DNA of 7,472 nt, taken from NCBI GenBank assembly GCA_964630905.1, contig CAZVWR010000089.1:1-7472 (forward strand), in the 5' to 3' direction. The notes under the pieces were generated by a model that did not search any database, was not told the origin of the DNA, and worked only from the letters and a program-made list of their open reading frames with translations. This DNA comes from JAGOEX01 sp964630905 (lineage in GTDB: Bacteria; UBP6; UBA1177). Shown here piece by piece: positions 1-7,386 of this stretch. Position 1 is the first letter of the stretch. Each line of letters begins with the position of its first letter. A program made the position numbers and the translations under genes.

Positions 1-1067
1 TCAATTATCTTTGAAAAATCTTTGTGTCCCCCTTCAGGTCTGTCAGGAATATGGTTAAGACCTGCAAAACCTACAGCACCGCTTGTGAAAATTTTGTCTT
101 TTGTTTCCATGTCAGGCGGAACAAGACAGTTTGAAGTGAAAAGTGCAGGCCCGTTGAACTTTTTAAGTTCTTCTTTCTGGAGATACCATGCGTTGCCGTA
201 GTTTCCAACGAGGTTGTCATACTTCTTAAACGCCGGTCTGTAATGAGCGGGAAGCATTTCACTGTGAGTATAAACATCAACGCCTGTCCCTTTTGTCTGC
301 TCAAGAAGCTCTTCAAGATCAACAAAATCGTGACCTGAAATGAGGATGCCGGGATTGTTCCTGACGCCGAGATTCACTTCTGTAATTTCCTGTTCACCGT
401 AATGGGCGTTCGCCTCGTCAAGATATTTCATAACTGTGACACCCCATTCACCCGTTTTCATTGTAAGGGCGACAAGTTCATCAGCAGTTATGTCATTTCC
501 TGCGATCTGATCAAGGGCATACATCAGATATTCAAATATTTCCCGACCCTGTTTTTTGATCTGATAACCATGCTCAAGATATGCAGAAATTCCTTTCAGA
601 CCATAAAGAACAAGTGCTTTAAGTGAACGGATATCCTCATTTTCGATCTCAAGCCATCCACCGGTTCCGATCATTGCTTTTCCAAGAATATCATCATCAT
701 TTCCCGGAACCCATTCAGCACAATCAGGAATTGAAGTAAAAGTCTCTTTTCCGTTCATGAATGTTCTGATCTTTTCACGGAGTTTTACCGCTTCATAAAT
801 GTCATTGATAAAGTCAGATTTGTTAAAATCGGCATTTGTGATGGTTTTAAAAAGCCCTTTATCAACAAAGAACGCAGTTTTTTCATCATACCAGCCGTGC
901 TTTTTTGCTCTTGCCGCCCAGTATGAAATTCCTTTCAAAGACCAGATAAAAAGATCCTGAAGATTTGCCGTTTCAGCACTTTTTCCACAGACTCCCTGCT
1001 TCATGCTGCATCCCTTGTTTCCCGCCGTCTCCTGACACTGATGACAGAACATTTTGAATTCGTTCAT
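1..1067 (-). CDS. hcp: Hybrid cluster protein (hydroxylamine reductase), partial, C-terminus beyond window
   Basis: The frame stays open from ATG 1067-1065 to the window edge, giving 355 residues. The family is about 540-550 residues long, so roughly the last third is missing. Hcp is an iron-sulfur enzyme of nitrosative stress: hydroxylamine reductase activity was described first, and NO reduction and protein S-nitrosylation were reported for E. coli Hcp. The N-terminus holds a four-cysteine cluster site, C8, C11, C20 and C27 (CX2CX8CX6C). This is short, like the [4Fe-4S] class I proteins of anaerobes and unlike the longer enterobacterial spacing. Hybrid-cluster ligands visible are H246 (in SGHDF), E270 (in HSEMLPAHY) and C314 (in FTSNCLVPP). 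Each is two residues later than H244, E268 and C312 of Desulfovibrio vulgaris Hcp. The remaining cysteine and glutamate ligands lie outside the window. The start is supported by GGGGG at 1073-1077, five bases upstream. An internal Met6 would mimic the Desulfovibrio N-terminus but lacks as good a ribosome site. The gene probably uses its own promoter at 1114-1142. Confidence 0.96.
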   Translation of the reverse strand, partial: MNEFKMFCHQCQETAGNKGCSMKQGVCGKSAETANLQDLFIWSLKGISYWAARAKKHGWYDEKTAFFVDKGLFKTITNADFNKSDFINDIYEAVKLREKIRTFMNGKETFTSIPDCAEWVPGNDDDILGKAMIGTGGWLEIENEDIRSLKALVLYGLKGISAYLEHGYQIKKQGREIFEYLMYALDQIAGNDITADELVALTMKTGEWGVTVMKYLDEANAHYGEQEITEVNLGVRNNPGILISGHDFVDLEELLEQTKGTGVDVYTHSEMLPAHYRPAFKKYDNLVGNYGNAWYLQKEELKKFNGPALFTSNCLVPPDMETKDKIFTSGAVGFAGLNHIPDRPEGGHKDFSKII

Positions 1068-1072
1068 GGTTA

Positions 1073-1077
1073 CCCCC
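1073..1077 (-). promoter_or_regulatory. Ribosome binding site of hcp
   Basis: The minus strand reads TTTGGGGGTAACC directly before ATG 1067. The G run lies five bases from the start codon and decides for Met1 over Met6, which is preceded only by coding sequence without a clear purine-rich site. Confidence 0.6.
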
Positions 1078-1113
1078 AAAAAACTAGTTAAAAAAACCAA
1101 CAATTCCGACTCC

Positions 1114-1142
1114 ATTATCCAAATTTAAAAATGATTTGTCAA
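1114..1142 (-). promoter_or_regulatory. Predicted sigma-70-type promoter of hcp
   Basis: On the minus strand TTGACA (1142-1137, perfect -35) is followed after exactly 17 bases by GATAAT (1119-1114, five of six matches to the -10 consensus). A start site near 1107 would give a leader of about 40 bases before the hcp ATG. The promoter lies wholly in the gap after the channel gene, so hcp can be transcribed apart from the efflux operon. The spacer carries a small dyad, listed separately. I do not see a clear FNR, NsrR or HcpR site, although hcp genes are often under such control. Confidence 0.65.
1120..1138. repeat. Short dyad between the -35 and -10 boxes of the hcp promoter
   Basis: CAAAT at 1120-1124 and ATTTG at 1134-1138 form a perfect 5-bp inverted repeat with a nine-base AT-rich centre. 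It lies between the promoter hexamers, and its right arm overlaps the end of the -35 box by two bases. A repressor bound here would block RNA polymerase. The arms are short and AT-rich, so chance is a fair explanation, and no regulator family is recognised. Confidence 0.25.
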
Positions 1143-1146
1143 GCAT

Positions 1147-1187
1147 ATTTCAAACATTTTTTTATTAAATTTATAAGTCTTTGAAAT
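1147..1187. repeat. 8-bp perfect inverted repeat spanning the stop codon of the channel gene
   Basis: ATTTCAAA (1147-1154) and TTTGAAAT (1180-1187) are exact reverse complements separated by 25 AT-rich bases. They flank the TAA stop at 1173-1171. In the mRNA they could form a weak stem closing a long loop. No run of U follows the downstream arm, so it does not look like a normal intrinsic terminator. It could give some 3'-end protection, or be chance in AT-rich DNA. Confidence 0.3.
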
Positions 1188-2577
1188 CACGACCTGTTGA
1201 AAGAATAAATTCAATATAAAAAGAGCAGAGTTCCGCCTGTTTTATGTTCAGATCGTTTTCTGCTTTTACTAAAGAAGTCTGTGCCTGAAGAAGTTCCGTT
1301 GTTGTCGAGTTGCCTGCTTTGAAAAGCTCTTCTTCAATTTTGAGATTTTCTTTTGCATATTCGACCTGAACTTCTCCGGTTTCTATTTCTGTAAGCGCCT
1401 TTTTAAGCGAATTTTGAAGCTGTCTGACCTCAACGGTTTTTCCTGATTTCAGAAGTGCCAGATTTAACTGTGTTTTGGCTGTCTGTGTCTGGGCCGCTTT
1501 TATTTTGTAAAATCCGTTCCCCCATTCCCATATATTCCATGAAAAAAGTATTCCGGCATAGAATTGATTCTGAGGCTGCATATCTCCGAATCCTTCCTGA
1601 AAATCGTAATTTAAGACAAGATTGAGTTCAGGAAGAAATGATGAGACCGCCGCATGTCTGTTAGACTTTAAAGCATTAATTCTTTCTTCCGTGCTTTTTA
1701 TTTCAGGAATGTTTTTAAGAAAAGTGACAGTGTTTTCTGCGTTATCCTCTTCAGATATCTTTTGTGTGAAAGTTTTAAAATACTCTTCATTCCATACAGG
1801 TTCAAGAGGAGAGTCAAGATCTCTGTTCATGATCATGTTTAAAATAAGTTTTGAATTCATAATTGCAATTGAGGCGGAGATTTTTCCTTTTTCAAAATCT
1901 GACCGCTGCATTTTCAGCTTAAGGAGTGCGTTTGGCTCAACACGCCCTTCATCGATGAGTGCTTCAACCACTGTATATGTTTTTTCTATCTGGTCAATTG
2001 CCGCATCAAAACTTTTTTCGTTTTCAATTGCTGAAAGCATTCCGAAATAAACTTTTGCAATATCTTTCTGAAGTGCTCTTTTTATTTTCAATGTATCGTA
2101 TTCTGCCGCTTTTTTCATTTTTAACGAAGCATTATGCAGATTATATATCCCGTAAAGAGACAGAACCGGCTGAACAATTGTCGCAGATATTTTATAAGAC
2201 TGCCTGTCATGAACTGTAATGCCTGAGCTGTCACTTTCATTCACTGCATTCTGAATTCTCTGTCTGCTGTCAGGTGAAAGAGTAGGGACAATTTCCTGAA
2301 TTACAGCATCAAGAACGGGTAGATCCATTTTTGTTTTGTTCTCTTCATCCCAGAGCAGAGCGCTGGCAGACACTTTAAATACAGGAAGATATTTTCCCCG
2401 CACACTTTTTGAAATATATGACTGATATTCTTCTTCTGATTTTCCTGACTGCAATTGAAGATTCTGCTCTAAAGCTGTCTTGATCACTTCCCCGATGGTC
2501 ATTGATTCCGCAAAAGCAGCAAAATGATATAGTGCCGGAATAATTAATAAGATTGACAACTTAATTAGTTTCTTCAT
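1171..2577 (-). CDS. TolC-family outer membrane efflux channel
   Basis: This 468-residue protein is the outer-membrane and periplasmic-tunnel part of the efflux system. A signal peptide covers about residues 1-23: a Lys-rich start, a hydrophobic core LSILLIIPALY, and an AFA-ES cleavage site. There is no lipobox cysteine, so unlike OprM-type channels it does not appear to be a lipoprotein. Two OEP repeats follow, about residues 26-250 and 285-462. Each has a predicted beta-strand segment flanked by long helices. The second contains FLPELNLVLNY (314-324) and the typical helix FKAGNSTTTELLQAQTSL (419-436), which matches the TolC-type YxAGxSTxxxLLxAQ pattern. The length fits the family. ATG 2577-2575 overlaps the TGA of the upstream pump gene as ATGA, and GGAG at 2588-2585 lies seven bases upstream. 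It is the last gene of the efflux operon. Its single cysteine, C451, is near the C-terminus and has no evident role. Confidence 0.93.
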   Translation of the reverse strand: MKKLIKLSILLIIPALYHFAAFAESMTIGEVIKTALEQNLQLQSGKSEEEYQSYISKSVRGKYLPVFKVSASALLWDEENKTKMDLPVLDAVIQEIVPTLSPDSRQRIQNAVNESDSSGITVHDRQSYKISATIVQPVLSLYGIYNLHNASLKMKKAAEYDTLKIKRALQKDIAKVYFGMLSAIENEKSFDAAIDQIEKTYTVVEALIDEGRVEPNALLKLKMQRSDFEKGKISASIAIMNSKLILNMIMNRDLDSPLEPVWNEEYFKTFTQKISEEDNAENTVTFLKNIPEIKSTEERINALKSNRHAAVSSFLPELNLVLNYDFQEGFGDMQPQNQFYAGILFSWNIWEWGNGFYKIKAAQTQTAKTQLNLALLKSGKTVEVRQLQNSLKKALTEIETGEVQVEYAKENLKIEEELFKAGNSTTTELLQAQTSLVKAENDLNIKQAELCSFYIEFILSTGRDFKDL

Positions 2578-5500
2578 TTTTTTGCTCCAAATTTTGATAA
2601 TTTTTCACTCAGAGAATCAAAAACATCATAAAAAACTGGAACGACTATCATGGTAAGAAATGTTGCAGCAGTCATTCCACCGATAATTGCCGTTGCAAGC
2701 GGTGAAAATCTTTCAGATCCGAGCGCAAGTTCCAAAGAAAGCGGTATCATTCCGACAACAGTTGAAAACGATGTCATCATAATAGGCCTGAATCTCAAAG
2801 TGACAGAGTTGATTAAAGCCTTCTTCCTTTCAACGCCTCTGGCTCTTTCCTGGTTTATGAACTCCATAAGAATAATGGCGTTGTTCACGACAATTCCGAC
2901 AAGTAATATCAGTCCTACCATGACTGGCATTGAAATATATTTACCTGCAATGAAAAGTGCTGCAAAAACACCGATCAGGCTTAAGGGGATGCTTATCATA
3001 ATGGTGACAGGCTGAATAAAAGATCTAAACTGTGCAACAAGAAGAAGATAAACTGCGATAATGGCGATAAGAAACGCTCCGATAAGTTCTTTTTTGGATT
3101 CTCCGAGATCACTTTTTTCTCCGGTAATGGTAATCCCGTATCCCTGCGGAAGCAACAGGTCAGACAAGGATTTTTCAACATCATTTATTACGAAACTCAA
3201 TGCTCTCCCTTCAGAAAATGCCGAAACTTCAAGTGTTGAAATAAGGTTTTCTCTTGTAAAAACTCCCTGCCCCTTCCTTTCTTCGATGTTTGCAACAGCT
3301 CTCAACGGTATAATGTAAAGAGACTCAGGGGCAAAAAGCGGAAACCCTAGGATATCGTCAGGTTCTGAAGTGTGCGTCCTGCTGTATCTGATAAGAACAG
3401 GATCAGGATTTCCGGAATATCCAAAAAATTCACCTGCTAAAATACCATTTGATCCCATATTCATAGTATGCGCAACAGTTGCCGGAGAAATTCCAAGTTC
3501 CGCCGCTTTCTGATCGTCAACTTTGACGGCAACGCTTTTATGATCAAAATCCCAGCTTCTCACTGGCTCGATTACATTGGGCACCCGAGAAAGTTTCTTA
3601 ACAACTTCGTTCCCGATACGGTCAAGAACAACCGGTTCATTTCCTGTTATTACGGCCACGATGGGAGCTGAAGTTGTCGCTTTTGCGGTGTTTCCGATCT
3701 CTCTGACTGTTGATGTGGCAATGCCGGGAATTTTTCTTAATTTATTTCTGACAACTGATTGTATTTCCCATATGCTCCGGTCTCTTTCATTTCTGGGACT
3801 TAAGGTTACTGTTATACTCCCCTGTGTCGGACCCTGAACCCCGAATGATGACATTGATTTCATTCCCTGCTCAAACCCGGCCTGTGACTGAATTTTCTCA
3901 ACTTCCGGCATTTCTGTTAGAAAAGACTCTATCTGTCCGATTGCTTTCGCGGTTTCTTCAAGAGATGACCCTGAAGGCGTCTGAAGCGAAACAAAAAAAC
4001 TTCCGCCATCCATTTTCGGCAGGGTTTCCATTCCCAGACTCTGCAATCCGATTATAGAAACAATAAAAAGAATTAAAACGGCAAGAAGTGTTACTGCTCG
4101 GTGATTTAAAGCTTTTTCGAGCACTTTTGTATAGAAGTTTCTCAGCATATCCATTAAAAACTGGAAAGGTTTTGCCACTTTTTCACCGATCGTATCAATT
4201 TTACTTTTGCCGGCAGTATATAGTGTTAAAACAGGAACCAGCACAAACGCAACTGCAATTGAGGATGAAAACGCAAATATGAGAGTAAGGGCAAGAGGCC
4301 CGAAAGTTTTGCTCGTAAAACCCTCAAGAAAAAGAAGGGGAAAGAGAACCGAAAGAGTTGTAGCGACACCTGCCAAAACAGCTAACCCCACTTCTGAAGT
4401 TCCGTTAATTGCCGCCTTTTCCGGGGATTCACCTTCTTCTATCATTCTTCTTGTAATGTTTTCAAGAATTACAATTGATGAATCGACCACCATTCCGACT
4501 GCGAGAATGATGGCAGAAAGGGTTACCATGTTGAACTCAACATTAAAAAGCTTCATGAAAACAAAAGTAAGCCCGAATGAAAGAGGCATGGAAACAATTG
4601 TAACAAGTGAACTTCTTATTCTGCCAAGGAAAAGAAAAATAATGATTGAAGCAAATAACAGGGCCTGCCAGACATTCGAAAGCAGATTGCTGACCGATAT
4701 TTCAGTAAAAGTTGCACTTTCCTCACCGGTAATGAAGCTGTATGAAGTGAATTGAGCGTCAAGTTCTTTTGCTTTCTTAAGAGATTTTTTCACAACTTCA
4801 ACAGTATTTGCATCATAAGTCTTAAATATCTGGATAGCGATCGCATTTCTGCCGTCAATTGAAAAACGTGCATCATCATCAAGTGACCCTTTTTTTATGC
4901 TGGAAATTTCACCAAGCAGAAGTCTGTTGCCATTTGGAAGAGATATCGGAATGTTTCTGATGTCTTCTACATTTTCCGCCCTGCTTTCAAGACGGAACAT
5001 TGTCTGAGTAGTTTCTGTTCTGATCTGTCCGGCGGGCATTGAATAGTTGAATTCTCTGACTGCATTGACAACTTTCTGAAACGGAATTCTGTATGCCTCG
5101 ACATCTCTTCTGTTAAGTTCGATAATTAAAGCAGGTTTGTTCCCGCCAAAAACATCAACAGCTGCAACCCCTTGGATTCTTTGAAGAGTCGGAGCGAAAA
5201 CATCTTCTGATATTTTCCGTGCTTTTGTAAGGTCGTCAGCAATTATTCCGATGGTAACGACAGGCTTGTCAGATGTTGAGAACTTTAAAACCTGAGGGTC
5301 GGTAATGCCGGAAGGAAGAGTGTTTTTTATTCTTGAAATTGAATTCTGAATATCGACTGCTGCCAGATCGACATCCCTTTCATAATCGAACTCAACCGAA
5401 ATGATGGAAAGATTGTCCTGAGATGTTGCTTTTGTTTTGATAACGCCGTCAAGTGATGCAAATTCCTCTTCAAGTTTCTGGCTCAGTGTTTCATTTACAT

Positions 5501-5672
5501 CTTTTGCTCCGGCTCCGGGGTATGCTGTTATGACATTGATCAGAGGTGGAGCTGTGTCAGGGAAAAGCTGCATCGGAATTGAAAAGTAGGCCTGAATCCC
5601 GAAAATAACAGCTGCTATGACAAGCGCCCACACCACATATTTATTTTTTATGAGCCCTTCTGTAAATCTCAT
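2574..5672 (-). CDS. RND efflux transporter permease, HAE-1 (AcrB-like) group
   Basis: At 1032 residues this is a normal full-length RND pump, an inner-membrane homotrimer that uses the proton gradient to drive substrates through the adaptor and channel. The usual plan is visible: TM1 at about 12-30, a large periplasmic loop to about 333, TM2-TM6 at about 334-485, TM7 at about 525-543, a second periplasmic loop to about 860, and TM8-TM12 at about 862-1014. The porter and docking regions show family signatures such as IPMQLFPDTAPP (32-43) and YPGAGAKDVNETLSQKLE (51-68). TM4 reads GMVVDSSIVILEN: D397 matches AcrB D407, but the D408 position is S398. TM10 reads GIVVNNAIILMEF, with N930 at the AcrB K940 position. 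R960 and T967 (in LRFRPIMMTS) match R971 and T978. The HAE-1 group suits organic substrates such as drugs or detergents, and the CusA-type metal signature is absent. The actual substrate cannot be told. ATGA overlaps occur at both ends. The ribosome site AAGGGGA is at 5685-5679. Confidence 0.95.
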   Translation of the reverse strand: MRFTEGLIKNKYVVWALVIAAVIFGIQAYFSIPMQLFPDTAPPLINVITAYPGAGAKDVNETLSQKLEEEFASLDGVIKTKATSQDNLSIISVEFDYERDVDLAAVDIQNSISRIKNTLPSGITDPQVLKFSTSDKPVVTIGIIADDLTKARKISEDVFAPTLQRIQGVAAVDVFGGNKPALIIELNRRDVEAYRIPFQKVVNAVREFNYSMPAGQIRTETTQTMFRLESRAENVEDIRNIPISLPNGNRLLLGEISSIKKGSLDDDARFSIDGRNAIAIQIFKTYDANTVEVVKKSLKKAKELDAQFTSYSFITGEESATFTEISVSNLLSNVWQALLFASIIIFLFLGRIRSSLVTIVSMPLSFGLTFVFMKLFNVEFNMVTLSAIILAVGMVVDSSIVILENITRRMIEEGESPEKAAINGTSEVGLAVLAGVATTLSVLFPLLFLEGFTSKTFGPLALTLIFAFSSSIAVAFVLVPVLTLYTAGKSKIDTIGEKVAKPFQFLMDMLRNFYTKVLEKALNHRAVTLLAVLILFIVSIIGLQSLGMETLPKMDGGSFFVSLQTPSGSSLEETAKAIGQIESFLTEMPEVEKIQSQAGFEQGMKSMSSFGVQGPTQGSITVTLSPRNERDRSIWEIQSVVRNKLRKIPGIATSTVREIGNTAKATTSAPIVAVITGNEPVVLDRIGNEVVKKLSRVPNVIEPVRSWDFDHKSVAVKVDDQKAAELGISPATVAHTMNMGSNGILAGEFFGYSGNPDPVLIRYSRTHTSEPDDILGFPLFAPESLYIIPLRAVANIEERKGQGVFTRENLISTLEVSAFSEGRALSFVINDVEKSLSDLLLPQGYGITITGEKSDLGESKKELIGAFLIAIIAVYLLLVAQFRSFIQPVTIMISIPLSLIGVFAALFIAGKYISMPVMVGLILLVGIVVNNAIILMEFINQERARGVERKKALINSVTLRFRPIMMTSFSTVVGMIPLSLELALGSERFSPLATAIIGGMTAATFLTMIVVPVFYDVFDSLSEKLSKFGAKK

Positions 5673-6772
5673 GACTTTTCCCCTTTTAGAAATACAGGGT
5701 AAACTGTCATGCCGCTGCTTAATGCTTCAAGATTTCCAACAACAACTTTACTGTTTTCCGGGATGTCGCCATCAATTGTCACCCATCCTTTTTCAGAAAT
5801 CCCCAAGACGATTTTTCTTTTTTCGATCTTTTCATCTTCAAAAAGGAAGATATATTCGCTTTCCCCATCTTTCAGAACTGAATTTACAGGCACTGAAAAA
5901 GAGTTTTTCTTTTCTGAAACGATAAAACTGACATTTATTGAATGTCCATGAGAAAAATTTTGCAAAAGGTCTTTTTTTAACGGAATGTGAGTTTCATACA
6001 TTCTGCCGGGGCCTGCTGAAATAGGCGAAACAAAAGATACGACAGATTCAACACCTTTATTTTCATGATTTTCCAAGATCACTTTCAACCCCTTTTTTAT
6101 CCCTTTTGAGATATCTTTTTCATGAACAAAAACTTTAATGATGTAGATGTCATCACCAAAAAGGAGAATCGGAAACCCGGGCATGATGTTTTCTCCCGGA
6201 TTGGTAAACCACTTTAAAACAGTGCCGCTAAAAGGCGCAGTCTCAACTGTTTTTGAGCTCATTATTTTAAGTTCGTCAAGTGAAGAAGTTGCTGAATTAA
6301 TTGAGAGTTTGCTGTTTTCGCAATTCTTCTTACTTGTTTCAGCCCGTATTAAAGGAACTGCATTTTTCTTAAGAAGCCGCTCATCAGCTTCTGCCTGATC
6401 GCAGATAAACTCTGATTCTTTTTGTGCTTTTGTAATTTCCTCTTTCATCTTTGATATTCTCGTTCCTGTTTCAGGGGCGCTTATTTTTGAAAGAACGGCA
6501 CCTTTTTTCACACTCATTCCCTCTTTAAAAGGAAGTGCCAAGATATTTCCGTTTATCCTTGAAAGGATCCGGATCTCATTTTCAGAGTGAACAGAGCCGA
6601 TATACCTGATCTTTTCAGATGCATCACCTTTGCGGACATCAATTATTTTAACAGCCACCGGGGTTTCTCTTACGATTTCAGTTTTTTCTGTGCCGCAGGA
6701 TAAAAAAGCAAGGGTAGATAAAAGGAAAAGAGAAATTAATATCGGTATTGTTTTGATTTTCCCGTTTTTCAT
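5669..6772 (-). CDS. Periplasmic adaptor (membrane fusion) lipoprotein of the RND pump
   Basis: This 367-residue HlyD/AcrA-type adaptor bridges the inner-membrane pump and the outer channel. The N-terminus is a lipoprotein signal: Lys-rich, with the hydrophobic stretch IPILISLFLLSTLAFLS and then C26, the likely lipidation site. The lipobox is FLSC, with Phe at -3 where Leu is usual. The first half of the lipoyl domain is at about 66-100 (SRINGNILALPFKEGMSVKKG). A short helical hairpin follows at about 105-170, then the second lipoyl half TAPFSGTVLKWFTNPGENI (178-196). A beta-barrel domain (about 208-290) and a membrane-proximal domain (about 292-363) complete the family order. I chose ATG 6772-6770 because AAGGAG (6784-6779) sits six bases upstream and the start overlaps the repressor stop as ATGA. 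An in-frame ATG at 6808 would put 12 polar residues before the signal peptide and lies deep in the repressor gene. The stop overlaps the pump start, again as ATGA. Confidence 0.93.
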   Translation of the reverse strand: MKNGKIKTIPILISLFLLSTLAFLSCGTEKTEIVRETPVAVKIIDVRKGDASEKIRYIGSVHSENEIRILSRINGNILALPFKEGMSVKKGAVLSKISAPETGTRISKMKEEITKAQKESEFICDQAEADERLLKKNAVPLIRAETSKKNCENSKLSINSATSSLDELKIMSSKTVETAPFSGTVLKWFTNPGENIMPGFPILLFGDDIYIIKVFVHEKDISKGIKKGLKVILENHENKGVESVVSFVSPISAGPGRMYETHIPLKKDLLQNFSHGHSINVSFIVSEKKNSFSVPVNSVLKDGESEYIFLFEDEKIEKRKIVLGISEKGWVTIDGDIPENSKVVVGNLEALSSGMTVYPVFLKGEKS

Positions 6773-7368
6773 GGCTGTCTCCTTATTAATTTTTCCCAGG
6801 TTTCCCACATTCCGGCAGATATTTTCTTTAACTCCTTTTCTTTCATTAATGATGTGTAAAGGTGGCTGTTATAAATGCTCAAAATTGATCCGAGAATAAG
6901 AACTGTAAGATTATCAGGATCGAGTCCGTCTTTTAAAAGGCCGGCGTTAAATGCATCATTTAGCGTTGAATGAACAAACTTCAGGGATTTTTCCCGCATT
7001 TCTTTTATTATTGAAACACCTTCACTGCCGGCAATTTTTGAAAACTGGTCTGAAAACAGAACATTCATTGCGTTTCGATTTTTGAAAAGAACTGAAATCC
7101 TTTTTTTAAAGAACTGTCCGAGGCGGTCAACGGGATCTCCGCTAAAATCTGCCGATCCTTCAAAAAACTTCTGTTCAATTGACTTGATGATGTATAGAAC
7201 AATATCGTTTTTAGTTTTAAAATGACGGAAAATGGCTCCTTCTGAGATTTCAACCCGTTTCGCAATTTCAGCCGTAGTAAATTTTTCGATCCCTTCTTGA
7301 ACAATTATACCAAGTGTGATTTCGGCGATCTGATCTTTTCTTTCACTAGCCGGTTTTCTTTGTCTCAT
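6769..7368 (-). CDS. TetR/AcrR-family transcriptional repressor of the efflux operon
   Basis: This 199-residue protein has the standard TetR size. Its N-terminal DNA-binding domain is at about residues 10-55. The helix-turn-helix is FTTAEIAKRVEISEGAIFRHF (30-50), with SEGAIFRHF as the recognition helix, followed by the typical FKTKNDIV. The rest, about 60-199, is an all-helical region expected to bind a ligand and dimerise. It is poorly conserved in the family, so the inducer cannot be predicted. The start is set at ATG 7368-7366 because GGAGA (7380-7376) lies seven bases upstream. An in-frame ATG at 7401 would add 11 residues but falls inside the operator and very near the predicted transcription start, leaving no room for a ribosome site. 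As first gene of the operon, with a palindrome at its own transcription start, it most likely represses itself and the three pump genes. Its TGA overlaps the adaptor start as ATGA. Confidence 0.93.
   Translation of the reverse strand: MRQRKPASERKDQIAEITLGIIVQEGIEKFTTAEIAKRVEISEGAIFRHFKTKNDIVLYIIKSIEQKFFEGSADFSGDPVDRLGQFFKKRISVLFKNRNAMNVLFSDQFSKIAGSEGVSIIKEMREKSLKFVHSTLNDAFNAGLLKDGLDPDNLTVLILGSILSIYNSHLYTSLMKEKELKKISAGMWETWEKLIRRQP
6779..6784 (-). promoter_or_regulatory. Ribosome binding site of the adaptor gene
   Basis: AAGGAG on the minus strand, six bases before ATG 6772, is a near-perfect Shine-Dalgarno site lying inside the last codons of the repressor gene. It fixes the adaptor start at 6772 rather than the in-frame ATG at 6808, and so gives an intact lipoprotein signal peptide. 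Confidence 0.8.
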
Positions 7369-7375
7369 AAAACAT

Positions 7376-7380
7376 TCTCC
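7376..7380 (-). promoter_or_regulatory. Ribosome binding site of the repressor gene
   Basis: GGAGA on the minus strand lies seven bases before ATG 7368. It supports this start over the upstream in-frame ATG at 7401, which sits at the expected transcription start. Confidence 0.7.
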
Positions 7381-7386
7381 AACAAA

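Noticed and set aside
71..325. Minus-strand open frame of 84 residues in a second frame
   Set aside because: It overlaps the hcp coding frame, which carries conserved ligand residues there. There is no independent support for it.
1068..1170. Intrinsic terminator for the efflux operon
   Set aside because: No GC-rich stem followed by a U-run is present on the minus strand. The inverted repeats found are AT-rich and weak.
1622..2050. Plus-strand open frame of 142 residues
   Set aside because: It is antisense to the TolC-family gene, which has clear family signatures in the other strand. It is Ser- and Phe-rich in the manner of a reverse-strand shadow.
4207..4755. Plus-strand open frame of 182 residues
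   Set aside because: It lies wholly antisense to the well-conserved RND pump gene. The protein has no recognisable domain, signal or supported ribosome site, so it is a shadow of the real gene.
6773..6808. Longer adaptor reading with ATG at 6808
   Set aside because: It would place 12 extra polar residues before the lipoprotein signal and overlap the repressor by 40 bases. The strong AAGGAG site at 6784-6779 serves ATG 6772 instead.
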